Positions 28,044-36,005 of a stretch of 64,000 nt of DNA are shown piece after piece. The first letter of the stretch is position 1. Each line of letters starts with the position of its first letter. The translations under genes and the position numbers were made by a program. Under the pieces are notes generated by a model. It saw nothing but the letters and a program-made list of their open reading frames with translations. It had not been told where the DNA came from and did no database searches. Source of the DNA: Pseudoalteromonas denitrificans DSM 6059 (GTDB lineage Bacteria > Pseudomonadota > Gammaproteobacteria > Enterobacterales > Alteromonadaceae); NCBI RefSeq assembly GCF_900112265.1, contig NZ_FOLO01000009.1:62001-126000 (forward strand). Reading direction: 5' to 3'.

Positions 28044-28409
28044 ATGGATAAAGTATTTATAACCCAATTGCATGTTGATACTATTATCGGCGTTTATGAC
28101 TTTGAAAAAGAAACGGAACAAAGTTTATTTTTTGATATCGAAATGCTGACTGATATTCGCGCAGCTGCCAACTCAGATGACATTAATGATACTGTTGATT
28201 ATGCAGTTGTAAGCGAGCGTATTATTAAACATGTAAAAGCGAAACCTGTTGAACTGTTGGAAACGTTAGTTGAGCAAATTGCTGAATTTATTTTAACTGA
28301 GTTTAATGTAACCCAAGTTAAAGTTCGTGTGAGCAAACCCGCTGCAGTTAAAGCTGCGGTGACTGTAGGAGTTGAAATTATTCGCTCTGTAAAAGATTTT
28401 AAAAAGTAG
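28044..28409 (+). CDS. folB: Dihydroneopterin aldolase
   Basis: Catalyses retro-aldol cleavage (and epimerisation) of dihydroneopterin in folate synthesis. It has 121 residues from ATG 28044 (MDKVFITQLHVDTIIGVYDFE, the same start pattern as E. coli FolB). The in-frame ATG at 28035 is too close to the AAGAG box. Conserved features are the GVYDFEKE substrate loop with Glu, and RVSKPAAVKAA with the catalytic Lys region. It is followed 14 bp later by folK, the next-but-one enzyme of the same pathway, which supports a folB-folK-uppP transcription unit. Confidence 0.95.
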   Translation: MDKVFITQLHVDTIIGVYDFEKETEQSLFFDIEMLTDIRAAANSDDINDTVDYAVVSERIIKHVKAKPVELLETLVEQIAEFILTEFNVTQVKVRVSKPAAVKAAVTVGVEIIRSVKDFKK

Positions 28410-28423
28410 GGTAAATCAGGCTC

Positions 28424-28912
28424 ATGGCACAAATATTTATAAGCATAGGTTCAAATGTTAATAAAGAAATAAATGTTATTAACTCAATTAAAACGTTAAA
28501 AGCATATTTTCCAGGTTTATCTTGTTCGTCAGTATTTGAAAGTGAATCAATTGGTTTCGATGGCAATAATTTCTATAACTTAGTTGCGGCTGCAAAAACA
28601 GAACTGCCTTTATTTGAGGTGTGTTTGCTATTAAAAAAAATAGAACGAGACAATGGAAGGTTACATAACGATAAAAAATTTAGTCCAAGAACATTAGATT
28701 TAGATTTGTTATTTTTTGATGATGTTATTTGTGATGAACCTGCGCAGTTACCTAGAGATGAAATTACTAAAAATGCTTTCGTTTTGTGGCCATTAGCTGA
28801 GCTTGCACCTGAGTTTATACACCCAATTAATAATTTATCAATTGCTGAAATTTGGCAAGGTTATGATAAAACGAAGCAAAAACTATGGAAAGTGGAGTTA
28901 TCTTTTAAATGA
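28424..28912 (+). CDS. folK: HPPK (2-amino-4-hydroxy-6-hydroxymethyldihydropteridine diphosphokinase)
   Basis: Transfers pyrophosphate from ATP to hydroxymethyldihydropterin in folate synthesis. It has 162 residues (E. coli 159). Family signatures are [14 protein letters not shown] at the N-terminus and [13 protein letters not shown], which carries the two Mg-binding aspartates. It overlaps uppP by 4 bases (ATGA), a sign of translational coupling. In E. coli the folK gene lies elsewhere (pcnB-folK), so the folB-folK pairing is a difference from that genome. Confidence 0.95.
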   Translation: MAQIFISIGSNVNKEINVINSIKTLKAYFPGLSCSSVFESESIGFDGNNFYNLVAAAKTELPLFEVCLLLKKIERDNGRLHNDKKFSPRTLDLDLLFFDDVICDEPAQLPRDEITKNAFVLWPLAELAPEFIHPINNLSIAEIWQGYDKTKQKLWKVELSFK

Positions 28913-29712
28913 GTCTTATAGAAATAATCGTATTAGCATTAATTCAAGGTTTTACTGAGTTTTTACCTATCTCAAGTTCTGCTCACTTATTACTACCTTC
29001 ACAGGTTTTTGGTTGGCAAGATCAAGGTCTCGCATTTGATATTGCTGTTCATGTCGGTACTTTAGTTGCTGTAATTTTCTATTTTAGAAAAGAAGTTGTG
29101 GATATTTTATCCGCGTGGTTTAAATCTTTTGGCTCCCAAGGTGCAACTGATGATAGTAAGCTAGGTTGGTGGATAATACTGGGAACAATTCCGGCTGCTT
29201 TAATTGGCTATTTAGCAAAAGACTTTGTAGAGATTTACTTACGCAGTGCTTGGGTTATTGCTATTACAACTATTATTTTTGGTTTATTACTTTGGTATGC
29301 AGATGTAAAAGGAAAACAAATAAAGACAATTTATCAACTTAATTGGAAGTCTGCGTTAATTTTAGGTTTTTCACAAGCTGTTGCTGCTGTGTTTCCGGGA
29401 ACATCTCGCTCGGGTATCACTATGACAGCAGGTTTAATGCTAGGATTAAATAAAGAAAGTGCTGCGCGCTTTTCATTTTTATTGGCTATTCCAATTATTT
29501 CCATGATGGGTTTGTATTATAGTCTAGAGCTAGCTCTGAGTGATGAAGTTGTTGACTGGTCTACTTTAGGCATAGGCGCTTTTTTATCATTTATTTCAGC
29601 TTATGCTTGTATTTTTTTATTTTTAAAAATAATTGAACGCATGGGAATGATGCCATTTGTAATTTATCGATTACTATTAGGAATAGGGTTATTTATTTTT
29701 TTACTTTATTAA
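28909..29712 (+). CDS. uppP: Undecaprenyl-diphosphatase
   Basis: Integral membrane phosphatase (formerly BacA) that recycles undecaprenyl diphosphate for peptidoglycan and O-antigen synthesis; raising it gives bacitracin resistance. It has 267 residues (E. coli 273). The two catalytic motifs are [20 protein letters not shown] (E/Q-rich motif 1) and [19 protein letters not shown] (PGTSRSG motif 2). It is third gene of the folB-folK-uppP unit, starting inside the folK stop. A weak hairpin follows the stop. Confidence 0.97.
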   Translation: MSLIEIIVLALIQGFTEFLPISSSAHLLLPSQVFGWQDQGLAFDIAVHVGTLVAVIFYFRKEVVDILSAWFKSFGSQGATDDSKLGWWIILGTIPAALIGYLAKDFVEIYLRSAWVIAITTIIFGLLLWYADVKGKQIKTIYQLNWKSALILGFSQAVAAVFPGTSRSGITMTAGLMLGLNKESAARFSFLLAIPIISMMGLYYSLELALSDEVVDWSTLGIGAFLSFISAYACIFLFLKIIERMGMMPFVIYRLLLGIGLFIFLLY

Positions 29713-29718
29713 ATTGAT

Positions 29719-29741
29719 ATACCCATTTAGTGGGTATTTCT
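29719..29741 (+). terminator. Short hairpin after uppP
   Basis: ATACCCA (29719-29725) and TGGGTAT (29731-29737) form a perfect 7-bp stem with a 5-base loop, followed by TTCTCTC. It is a likely but imperfect terminator for the folate-uppP unit. Confidence 0.55.
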
Positions 29742-29762
29742 CTCGTTAAATTAAATGGTATA

Positions 29763-29794
29763 AAAGCTTTAAGGGAGCTATTCCTTAGAGCTTT
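29763..29794 (+). other. Leader hairpin ahead of the DUF4136 lipoprotein gene
   Basis: Arms 29763-29774 and 29783-29794 pair over 12 positions with one mismatch (AAAGCTTTAAGG against its complement), with an 8-base loop. No T tract follows, so it is probably an mRNA leader structure or operator. The ribosome binding site AAGGGA of the next gene lies 10 bases downstream. Confidence 0.45.
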
Positions 29795-29815
29795 AAGGAT
29801 TGTTAAGGGATCATA

Positions 29816-30406
29816 ATGACAAAGTTTTCGTTTTTTAAAATTATTTTAATTGTTTTGATATCCGTTATTTTATTCGCTTGTAGCAATCCCGCTAATGATT
29901 TAAAAGAACGTAGGGTTGTTGCTATAAGTAATCCTCAACTTATTATCTCGAGAGCCACCCCTTTAACTTGGTATGCCGATTTTAAAATTCATTCTGGCAC
30001 TGAAAAGCCAACAGTAAAAGAACAATCTGATAAATCTGAATTTACACAACTTATTCAGCAACAAATAGAACAGGAAATTATTGGAAAAGGATTCAATTTT
30101 AATACTAAACCTCAGATAACATTAAAGGAAACTCAGTATCAGGTTGTTGCATTAGCTGTTGCGGGCGATAATATCACAAGCTCAGAGTACCTAGACTTAT
30201 TCAATCTCTTTCCTGAACTCAGTTATGATAGTGATTTAAGTGAAGGTACTTTAATTGTTGCTATTGTAGATCCTGTACAAAAAAAAGCGGCATGGAGAGG
30301 GTCAGTTCAAATTTTATTAGAGCCTAATTTAGATAAAAAGGCTCGAATAAAACGCATTTCAACTTCAGTTACTAAATTATTAAAAAGTTTAAAACCAACT
30401 GAATAA
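29816..30406 (+). CDS. DUF4136 lipoprotein
   Basis: A 196-residue predicted lipoprotein. The signal peptide ends with a lipobox (LFAC, C22), and the next residues (SNPA) lack the Asp at +2 that would retain it in the inner membrane, so outer-membrane sorting is expected. The C-terminal half has DLFNLFPELSYDSDLSEGTL followed by IVAIVDPVQKKAAWRGSVQ, which matches the DUF4136 family signature (GTL...DP....WRG). Function unknown. It is convergent with cca, only 11 bp between stops. Confidence 0.8.
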   Translation: MTKFSFFKIILIVLISVILFACSNPANDLKERRVVAISNPQLIISRATPLTWYADFKIHSGTEKPTVKEQSDKSEFTQLIQQQIEQEIIGKGFNFNTKPQITLKETQYQVVALAVAGDNITSSEYLDLFNLFPELSYDSDLSEGTLIVAIVDPVQKKAAWRGSVQILLEPNLDKKARIKRISTSVTKLLKSLKPTE

Positions 30407-30417
30407 GAAGCACTATC

Positions 30418-31521
30418 TCACTTATTTAAAGCATTTGTTAATTGAACAAGTCTTTCTTGTATGATTGCTTTTCCGATGTCTGGACCTTTGATACCTTTTT
30501 CTAAAAATTGTTTTGCTGAGATTTTAGAAGCAAGTTTATAACAGTTTTTTAATATATCCTGTTTATTTTGCGTGAATAGCTCGTTGTGCTGCATAGAGAG
30601 TATTAAACGATTAAAACGTTCATATCTGCGCCAAACATCTAATTGATTAAATAGCTCTAAAATTTGATTTGCATTTAATCGCTCAACTTTTAATAAACGC
30701 TCCTGATGAGTACTTTTAAGGATTAATAGTTCTTTATATTGATTTGGTATTTTTAATTCAGAGACTAATTGTTTTATTTTATCCGGTGTTAGAAATTCAG
30801 CCAACTGGCTAAAACAGATATCATTTTGAGCATTAGGGTTATTTAATCTTTGTTTTAATAATTTTAGTTTTGCATTACGAAATAATGTTGAAAGTGAAGG
30901 CGCGACACAAGAGAATGCATTTATAGAGTTGAGAACGTCTAAAAAAGTAAATAAATTACCATCGCTTAATGTTTTATCAAATTCCATCCATACACGTTCA
31001 GGTGTTAATGCACTTAGCTCTTCACTCTGAACCATATGAGCCATTAATCTTAGGGTTTCATCCGCTATGGTAAAGCCCATACTATGGTAACGCGCCGCAA
31101 AACGGGCGACTCTGAGTACACGTAGCGGATCTTCACTAAATGCACTAGATACATGACGTAATTGTTTATTTTCTAAATCTTTAAGACCACCATGAGGGTC
31201 GATAAGCTTACCAGTATCATCTTGAGCAATGGCATTAACGGTTAAGTCTCGTCGAATTAAATCTTCTTCAAGTGTGATACTAGGATTAAAATCACAAATA
31301 AAGCCGGTATAACCTTGGCCTTGTTTTTTTTCTGTTCGTGCTAAAGCATGTTCATCTTTGGTTTTTGGATGCAAAAAAACAGGGAAATCTTTTCCGACTT
31401 GTGTATAACCTTTTTTGATCATGTCATCAATGGTTGCACCTATAACAACATAATCTCGTTCTATTATTTTCCTATTAAGGAGCGAGTCTCTTACAGCTCC
31501 GCCTACGAGATAAGTTTTCAT
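30418..31521 (-). CDS. cca: CCA tRNA nucleotidyltransferase, short form
   Basis: Adds or repairs the 3' CCA end of tRNAs. It has 367 residues from ATG 31521 ([15 protein letters not shown]); the upstream in-frame TTG was rejected. Class II features are GGAVRD (7-12), the metal motif as ERD (21-23), where E. coli Cca has [31 protein letters not shown] and [12 protein letters not shown]. coli Cca is 412 residues and has an HD phosphohydrolase domain. Here that segment is shortened and no H...HD motif is visible, so the 2',3'-cyclic phosphodiesterase activities are probably absent. It keeps the E. coli neighbour uppP on one side. Confidence 0.92.
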   Translation of the reverse strand: MKTYLVGGAVRDSLLNRKIIERDYVVIGATIDDMIKKGYTQVGKDFPVFLHPKTKDEHALARTEKKQGQGYTGFICDFNPSITLEEDLIRRDLTVNAIAQDDTGKLIDPHGGLKDLENKQLRHVSSAFSEDPLRVLRVARFAARYHSMGFTIADETLRLMAHMVQSEELSALTPERVWMEFDKTLSDGNLFTFLDVLNSINAFSCVAPSLSTLFRNAKLKLLKQRLNNPNAQNDICFSQLAEFLTPDKIKQLVSELKIPNQYKELLILKSTHQERLLKVERLNANQILELFNQLDVWRRYERFNRLILSMQHNELFTQNKQDILKNCYKLASKISAKQFLEKGIKGPDIGKAIIQERLVQLTNALNK

Positions 31522-31649
31522 TTTATTATTCAAATCAGTTATTGATGTGAGTATTTTATCAGATTAACTTAATGTTTTAAGTTTGTTGTTTTTTTGTTGT
31601 CTGTTTTTTGTCATTATATGCCTGATTTTGTTCATTAGGATGTGTATTT

Positions 31650-32558
31650 GTGTATTTAAGCTTTTTTGGTTTAGTAGAAAAACCTTTTTCTATTGCACCT
31701 AATCCAGAATATTTATTTTTAAGTGACCGACATAAAGAAGCTTTAGCACATTTAACTTTTGGTTTAGGTGATGCGGGAGGGTTTGTATTACTCACGGGAG
31801 AAGTCGGTACTGGAAAAACAACCGTGACTCGGTGCATGTTAGCTGAGTTACCTGATTCAACTCAGGTCGCTTTTGTGCTAAATCCTTCTTTATCTGAACT
31901 TGAATTACTGGCTAGTATTTGTGATGAGCTGCGTATTAGATATAAAAAATCGGATGCAACACTTAAAAATTTAACAGATAAAATAAAAAATAGATTATTA
32001 AAAAATCATCAAAAAGGGGGCCATACTATGCTTATCATAGATGAAGCACAGCATTTGGCTCCAGCTGTTTTAGAGCAATTAAGGCTACTTACTAACTTAG
32101 AAACAAATCAAAAAAAATTACTACAAATCATTTTAGTTGGTCAGCCAGAGTTACAACAATTATTAAAACGTAATGAGCTACGTCAACTCGCACAAAGGAT
32201 CACGGCTAGGTATCATTTACTGCCTTTAACAGAAGCGCAAGTTTTTGCTTATATTGAACATAGATTAAATAAGGCCGGTACTGACTCACCTATTTTTGCT
32301 TCTAACTCTATTAAAATGATCCATCAGTTAACTGCGGGCATTCCTCGATTAATTAATTTATTATGTGATAGGGCATTGATGGGAGCATTTGCAAGTCAGC
32401 AGTTACATGTTAATAAAATGATTATTAAACAAGCTGCTATTGAGGTTTTACCTTTACAGCCAGAACAAGAAACAAGAAATTTAATTTCTCCGGTGATATT
32501 ATCCATGGCTGCGATAATATGCATTACTTTAGGTTTTGCTTTGTCTTTTATTTTTTAA
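31650..32558 (+). CDS. ExeA/GspA-like AAA ATPase
   Basis: A 302-residue membrane-linked ATPase of the ExeA/MshM family. It starts at GTG 31650 behind AGGATG with MYLSFFGLVEKPFSIAPNPE, the family N-terminus. Walker A is GEVGTGKTT, Walker B is MLIIDEAQ, and QRITARYHLLPLTEAQ followed by AGIPRLINLLCDRAL is the sensor-2 area. A single C-terminal membrane segment (LSMAAIICITLGFALSFIF) ends the protein, and there is no peptidoglycan-binding domain. In Aeromonas, ExeA with ExeB remodels peptidoglycan to let the secretin assemble. The partner gene follows after 11 bp, so an ExeAB-like complex is likely; other type II secretion genes are not in this window. Confidence 0.87.
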   Translation: MYLSFFGLVEKPFSIAPNPEYLFLSDRHKEALAHLTFGLGDAGGFVLLTGEVGTGKTTVTRCMLAELPDSTQVAFVLNPSLSELELLASICDELRIRYKKSDATLKNLTDKIKNRLLKNHQKGGHTMLIIDEAQHLAPAVLEQLRLLTNLETNQKKLLQIILVGQPELQQLLKRNELRQLAQRITARYHLLPLTEAQVFAYIEHRLNKAGTDSPIFASNSIKMIHQLTAGIPRLINLLCDRALMGAFASQQLHVNKMIIKQAAIEVLPLQPEQETRNLISPVILSMAAIICITLGFALSFIF

Positions 32559-32569
32559 ACGAGAATTAC

Positions 32570-33445
32570 ATGTCATATTTATTGGATGCATTAAAACAAT
32601 CGGAGCAAGGTGAAGTTAGCCGTACTGAGCAGTACCGTTCAAGAACTGATGGTCAATATGTTCAACAAAAGGATTTAAAATTTTATCGTAATCTCACATT
32701 TTCTCTTATTGCAGTTTTAGCTATTTTATTTACACTTGTAATAGGTTTTTTAGCGGGTAGATGGTTTCAAGAAACAAAAATTCAAGATACTTTTGTAAAA
32801 CAGCCTAGTATCTCTGAAAATACGAATAAACAAATTGCTCCAATATTACAACAACCTTCAACCCAAGCTCTGCCTGTTCAGGTTCAACCTATTTTAGTAC
32901 AGCAAGCAATGCCTACACAGTATCAATTAGTACCAGTTAGTAATATGAAGAATACTTTGCAGCTGAATCAAAACTCTCAAGTACCAGTGCAGGCATACAC
33001 AAGCTCAAAACCGCTTGATTACAGTCAATATAAAGTTGTTGGTAAACCAATTGAAAAACCAGACTCTGAAGATAATAAATCAAATGAAAGTGAAGAGTTA
33101 GCTCAGTTACCAGCTTCTCTGAAAGCTGCATTTGCAAATGCAGTTGCTGCTACTGAAAATGATGATGAATACGAAGTAACAACTGCGACAAATAATTCTG
33201 CAATGGCACAACCAATTCAATTATTACCGGATGTGATCCAAAGTTTAGTTCCAGCCCTTAGCTACCAAGCACATGTATATGCAACTGAAGCCGATAGGCG
33301 TTGGATTAAATTAAATAATACTGAATTATATGAGGGGGATAGCTTAGGGCCATTGAAAGTTTTAGAAATAGCACCAGAGATAACACTTATGAGTATAGAA
33401 GGATATCGTTTTAGTTTGCCTGCTATGGACGATTGGCAACCTTAA
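32570..33445 (+). CDS. GspB/ExeB-like secretin assembly factor
   Basis: A 291-residue inner-membrane protein from ATG 32570 (MSYLLDALKQSEQGEVSR, the usual GspB head). One membrane segment lies near residues 43-65, followed by a Gln/Pro-rich periplasmic linker and a C-terminal T2SSB domain (LSYQAHVYATEADRRWIKLN, LKVLEIAPEITLMSIEGYRF). The longer frame from 32519 would overlap the ExeA-like gene and was rejected. Together with the preceding ATPase it forms an ExeA-ExeB type pair, normally needed for outer-membrane secretin placement in type II secretion. Convergent with the HD-GYP genes, 30 bp between stops. Confidence 0.87.
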   Translation: MSYLLDALKQSEQGEVSRTEQYRSRTDGQYVQQKDLKFYRNLTFSLIAVLAILFTLVIGFLAGRWFQETKIQDTFVKQPSISENTNKQIAPILQQPSTQALPVQVQPILVQQAMPTQYQLVPVSNMKNTLQLNQNSQVPVQAYTSSKPLDYSQYKVVGKPIEKPDSEDNKSNESEELAQLPASLKAAFANAVAATENDDEYEVTTATNNSAMAQPIQLLPDVIQSLVPALSYQAHVYATEADRRWIKLNNTELYEGDSLGPLKVLEIAPEITLMSIEGYRFSLPAMDDWQP

Positions 33446-33475
33446 ACTTTGCTGATGTTTTGAGAGATAGGTATT

Positions 33476-34645
33476 TTAAATATAATCACTTAAGTTCAGC
33501 TGGAATTGTTTAGGATCGACAGTTGATTCGATTGAATCATTAATAAACTCTCCCGATAAGTCAATATCTTTAGCTTCTATATGGTGATCAAATTGTGCAT
33601 TGAAAAAACAATGCACTATGGGCTTCATAGGTATTTCGTGTTTGAATTCTTTTATATAGCCGATTTTTCCAGTTTTCAGTTTTACCAAACTTCCTGCTAT
33701 ATATAAACCCGTTGTCTTAATGAAAGATTGTAATAAATTTTTATCAAATATAGTCGGCGATTGCAGCATTAAAGCTTGATGGGCTTTATCTATGAGTGCA
33801 ATCTTGTTTCCCTCAAAACCAGATGTCAGAGAGTCAAACTCATCTATAATTGCAAACAGCTTTGAAATTTTAGGAAGTGAATCTGCGGTTAATTTTTTGG
33901 GGTAGCCGCTGCCATTAAGGCGCTCCATTTGTTGATAGCAAATTTTTAATGTTAATTGAGGTGTACCGCCACTTACTTTTAATATATCTATTGTATTTTT
34001 AACGTATATTAAACGCTTCTGGCGTAGCTGAGGTGTCAATAAAGCCTCGTATTGCTGTAATTGAACCGGTAGCAATAATTTACCTAAATCATGTGTTAAC
34101 CCTGCAAGTACTACTGCAACTGACTCTGAAAAACTGACCTTATGGAAAACCATATTTTGCGCAAGCATAATAGCAACTCGTTGAAGATGTTCTAATATCG
34201 AGTTTTTTTGGTGATTTATCCTGACTAAGCATGCAAGACAATGAGGATGATTTGTAACTGAATTGATGATGGACTCGGCTACTTGCTCAAGAGCTAATAT
34301 ATCAATAGGTGCATTATCTAAAATGCGCTTTTGTGTTGCCTCGAGTAAGGTATTCATTTTATCTTGTAGTTTTTTTGCTGAAACTAACTCTTGTTCAAAT
34401 GATTTTGTAATTTTTTTTTGTTGTGATTCTTTCTCTGTCGCTTCATCTTTTTGTGCGGTTTCTAACTGTTTATTAATATCAATGATAACTTCTATTACGC
34501 CTTCTCGTTTAAGTTCTGAAATCGCTTTTTTATTACGAACCCAGCCAGTTTTAACTATTTTCACACTACTAAGTTGTTTAGATACAGCTTGTACATATGA
34601 ACCTATGGTTAACTTTGTGATTGAAATTCTTTTTAATTGACTCAT
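33476..34645 (-). CDS. Degenerate HD-GYP domain protein
   Basis: A 389-residue paralogue of the gene directly upstream (34646-35842), with the same order of N-terminal DUF3391-like region, linker and HD-GYP domain. The HD pair is kept (GLTHDLGKLL), but the HHExxDGxGYP signature reads QMERLNGSGYP, so two metal-binding His and the Asp are replaced. The His in the KNHARYS segment of the paralogue is also lost (IYVKNTI). It is unlikely to hydrolyse cyclic-di-GMP but could bind it or form a complex with the intact partner. Its ATG directly follows the stop of that partner (TAAATG), so translation is probably coupled. Confidence 0.87.
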   Translation of the reverse strand: MSQLKRISITKLTIGSYVQAVSKQLSSVKIVKTGWVRNKKAISELKREGVIEVIIDINKQLETAQKDEATEKESQQKKITKSFEQELVSAKKLQDKMNTLLEATQKRILDNAPIDILALEQVAESIINSVTNHPHCLACLVRINHQKNSILEHLQRVAIMLAQNMVFHKVSFSESVAVVLAGLTHDLGKLLLPVQLQQYEALLTPQLRQKRLIYVKNTIDILKVSGGTPQLTLKICYQQMERLNGSGYPKKLTADSLPKISKLFAIIDEFDSLTSGFEGNKIALIDKAHQALMLQSPTIFDKNLLQSFIKTTGLYIAGSLVKLKTGKIGYIKEFKHEIPMKPIVHCFFNAQFDHHIEAKDIDLSGEFINDSIESTVDPKQFQLNLSDYI

Positions 34646-35842
34646 TTAATTTAGAAAAGCAGTTTTTAAAAAGCGCATTAGTTCTATATTGAAGTCTTCA
34701 GGTTTAACAGAACTTTCGATCTCATCAGTGCAACTCTTTTTTGCTAAATTAATATCTTTGATTGGGGTATGTTGATGATGCTTAGCGCTATAAAAGATTT
34801 TAACCCAAGGTTTTAGTGGTTTTTCAAAGTTACTTTTTGAAACGATCCCAAGCTTTTGGCTGGTAAGTTTTACTAAAGTACCAACAGGGTGTATGCCAAT
34901 ACATGCAATAAACTGATTTAACAGTTCTGTATCAAAACTTTCAGGAGTCTCACTTTTTAATATTTTAAATGCCTTAATAGGAGACATGTCATCTTTATAT
35001 ATACGTTTTGCTGTTAAGGCATCATAAACATCAACAATTGAAATCATGCGTACATATTGGCTTATTTCATCACCTTTTAAACCATAAGGATAGCCCTTAC
35101 CATCAAGTCGCTCGTGATGATAACCTGCAATTTCAACTGCTATTCCAGATAAACCTGCTTCTTCAAGTGACTCTTTACTATAGCGAGCATGGTTTTTCAT
35201 TTCATCAAATTCACTTTCTGTAAATTTACCTGGTTTATTTAAAATATTGTCTTTAATTTTGATTTTACCAATATCGTGTAACAATGCTCCTGTAGCGAGT
35301 TCATGAATAATGTCTCGATCAATATGTAAATGTTTGGCAAAAATAGTCATTAACACAGATACGTTAATTGAATGTTCTAGTAAATATGCATCTTTTTCCC
35401 GTATACGGGTTATGCAAGCTAAGGCATCTTGATTTCTAAAAATAGAATCAATAAAACCATTGGCAACCTCTTTAAATGGGGTGATCTCTATTTTTCGGCC
35501 TGCTTTAATATTATCAAACGCTTTATTTTGTAATTCTTTTGCTTCGCCATATAGCTTTTTAGCTTTACCTATTTCATTTTCCATGCTGACACTTGCATGG
35601 GTAGGATCATGTTTTTCTGTTTTGGCGGGGAGCTCAGGTGTAGCGGGGGCTTTTATTTCTTCTTCTATTGTTTTACTTGAATCAATCTCGACTTCTAAAA
35701 TACCTGCATGTATTAAATTATTTATACTTGATTGTGTGCGAACCCAGCCTTGATTTTTGATTTTAACACTGCCACTTTGTTTTATGACATTGTTCACAAA
35801 CATCCCTGGTTGTAGTTGTTCTATCAGTAACTTTTTAAACAT
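34646..35842 (-). CDS. HD-GYP cyclic-di-GMP phosphodiesterase with DUF3391
   Basis: A 398-residue soluble protein. The N-terminal region (LLIEQLQPGMFVNNVIKQSG, residues about 5-70) is the DUF3391 module. The HD-GYP domain (about 150-330) is complete: LLEHSINVSVL, LLHDIGKIKI, KNHARYSKESL, GYHHERLDGKGYPYGL and IVDVYDALTAKRIY. It is expected to hydrolyse cyclic-di-GMP to pGpG or GMP. The downstream neighbour is a degenerate copy, with stop and start adjacent. About 160 bp separates it from the end of putA, which has its own terminator. Confidence 0.92.
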   Translation of the reverse strand: MFKKLLIEQLQPGMFVNNVIKQSGSVKIKNQGWVRTQSSINNLIHAGILEVEIDSSKTIEEEIKAPATPELPAKTEKHDPTHASVSMENEIGKAKKLYGEAKELQNKAFDNIKAGRKIEITPFKEVANGFIDSIFRNQDALACITRIREKDAYLLEHSINVSVLMTIFAKHLHIDRDIIHELATGALLHDIGKIKIKDNILNKPGKFTESEFDEMKNHARYSKESLEEAGLSGIAVEIAGYHHERLDGKGYPYGLKGDEISQYVRMISIVDVYDALTAKRIYKDDMSPIKAFKILKSETPESFDTELLNQFIACIGIHPVGTLVKLTSQKLGIVSKSNFEKPLKPWVKIFYSAKHHQHTPIKDINLAKKSCTDEIESSVKPEDFNIELMRFLKTAFLN

Positions 35843-35948
35843 ATAGGCTTAGTGCTCAATGAAAGTCGATAGAATAAAATTAGCAAACCTTAGGGGATAA
35901 TTCCAATCTATTAGCTGAAATTAAAAGGAAAAATGAGAACATTTTAGT

Positions 35949-35989
35949 TAAAAAAATAGGTTAGAAAGGGTGAAACCTCTCTAACCTAT
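35949..35989 (-). terminator. Terminator after putA
   Basis: ATAGGTTAGA (35956-35965) and TCTAACCTAT (35980-35989) form a perfect 10-bp stem around a 14-base loop that can pair further. On the minus strand it is followed by a run of seven T. It is 17 bp after the putA stop. Confidence 0.9.
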
Positions 35990-36005
35990 CAAATGTGATA
36001 TGTGG

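Noticed and set aside
34263..34640. 125-residue frame antisense to the degenerate HD-GYP gene
   Set aside because: Ser/Cys-rich antisense shadow with no motif.
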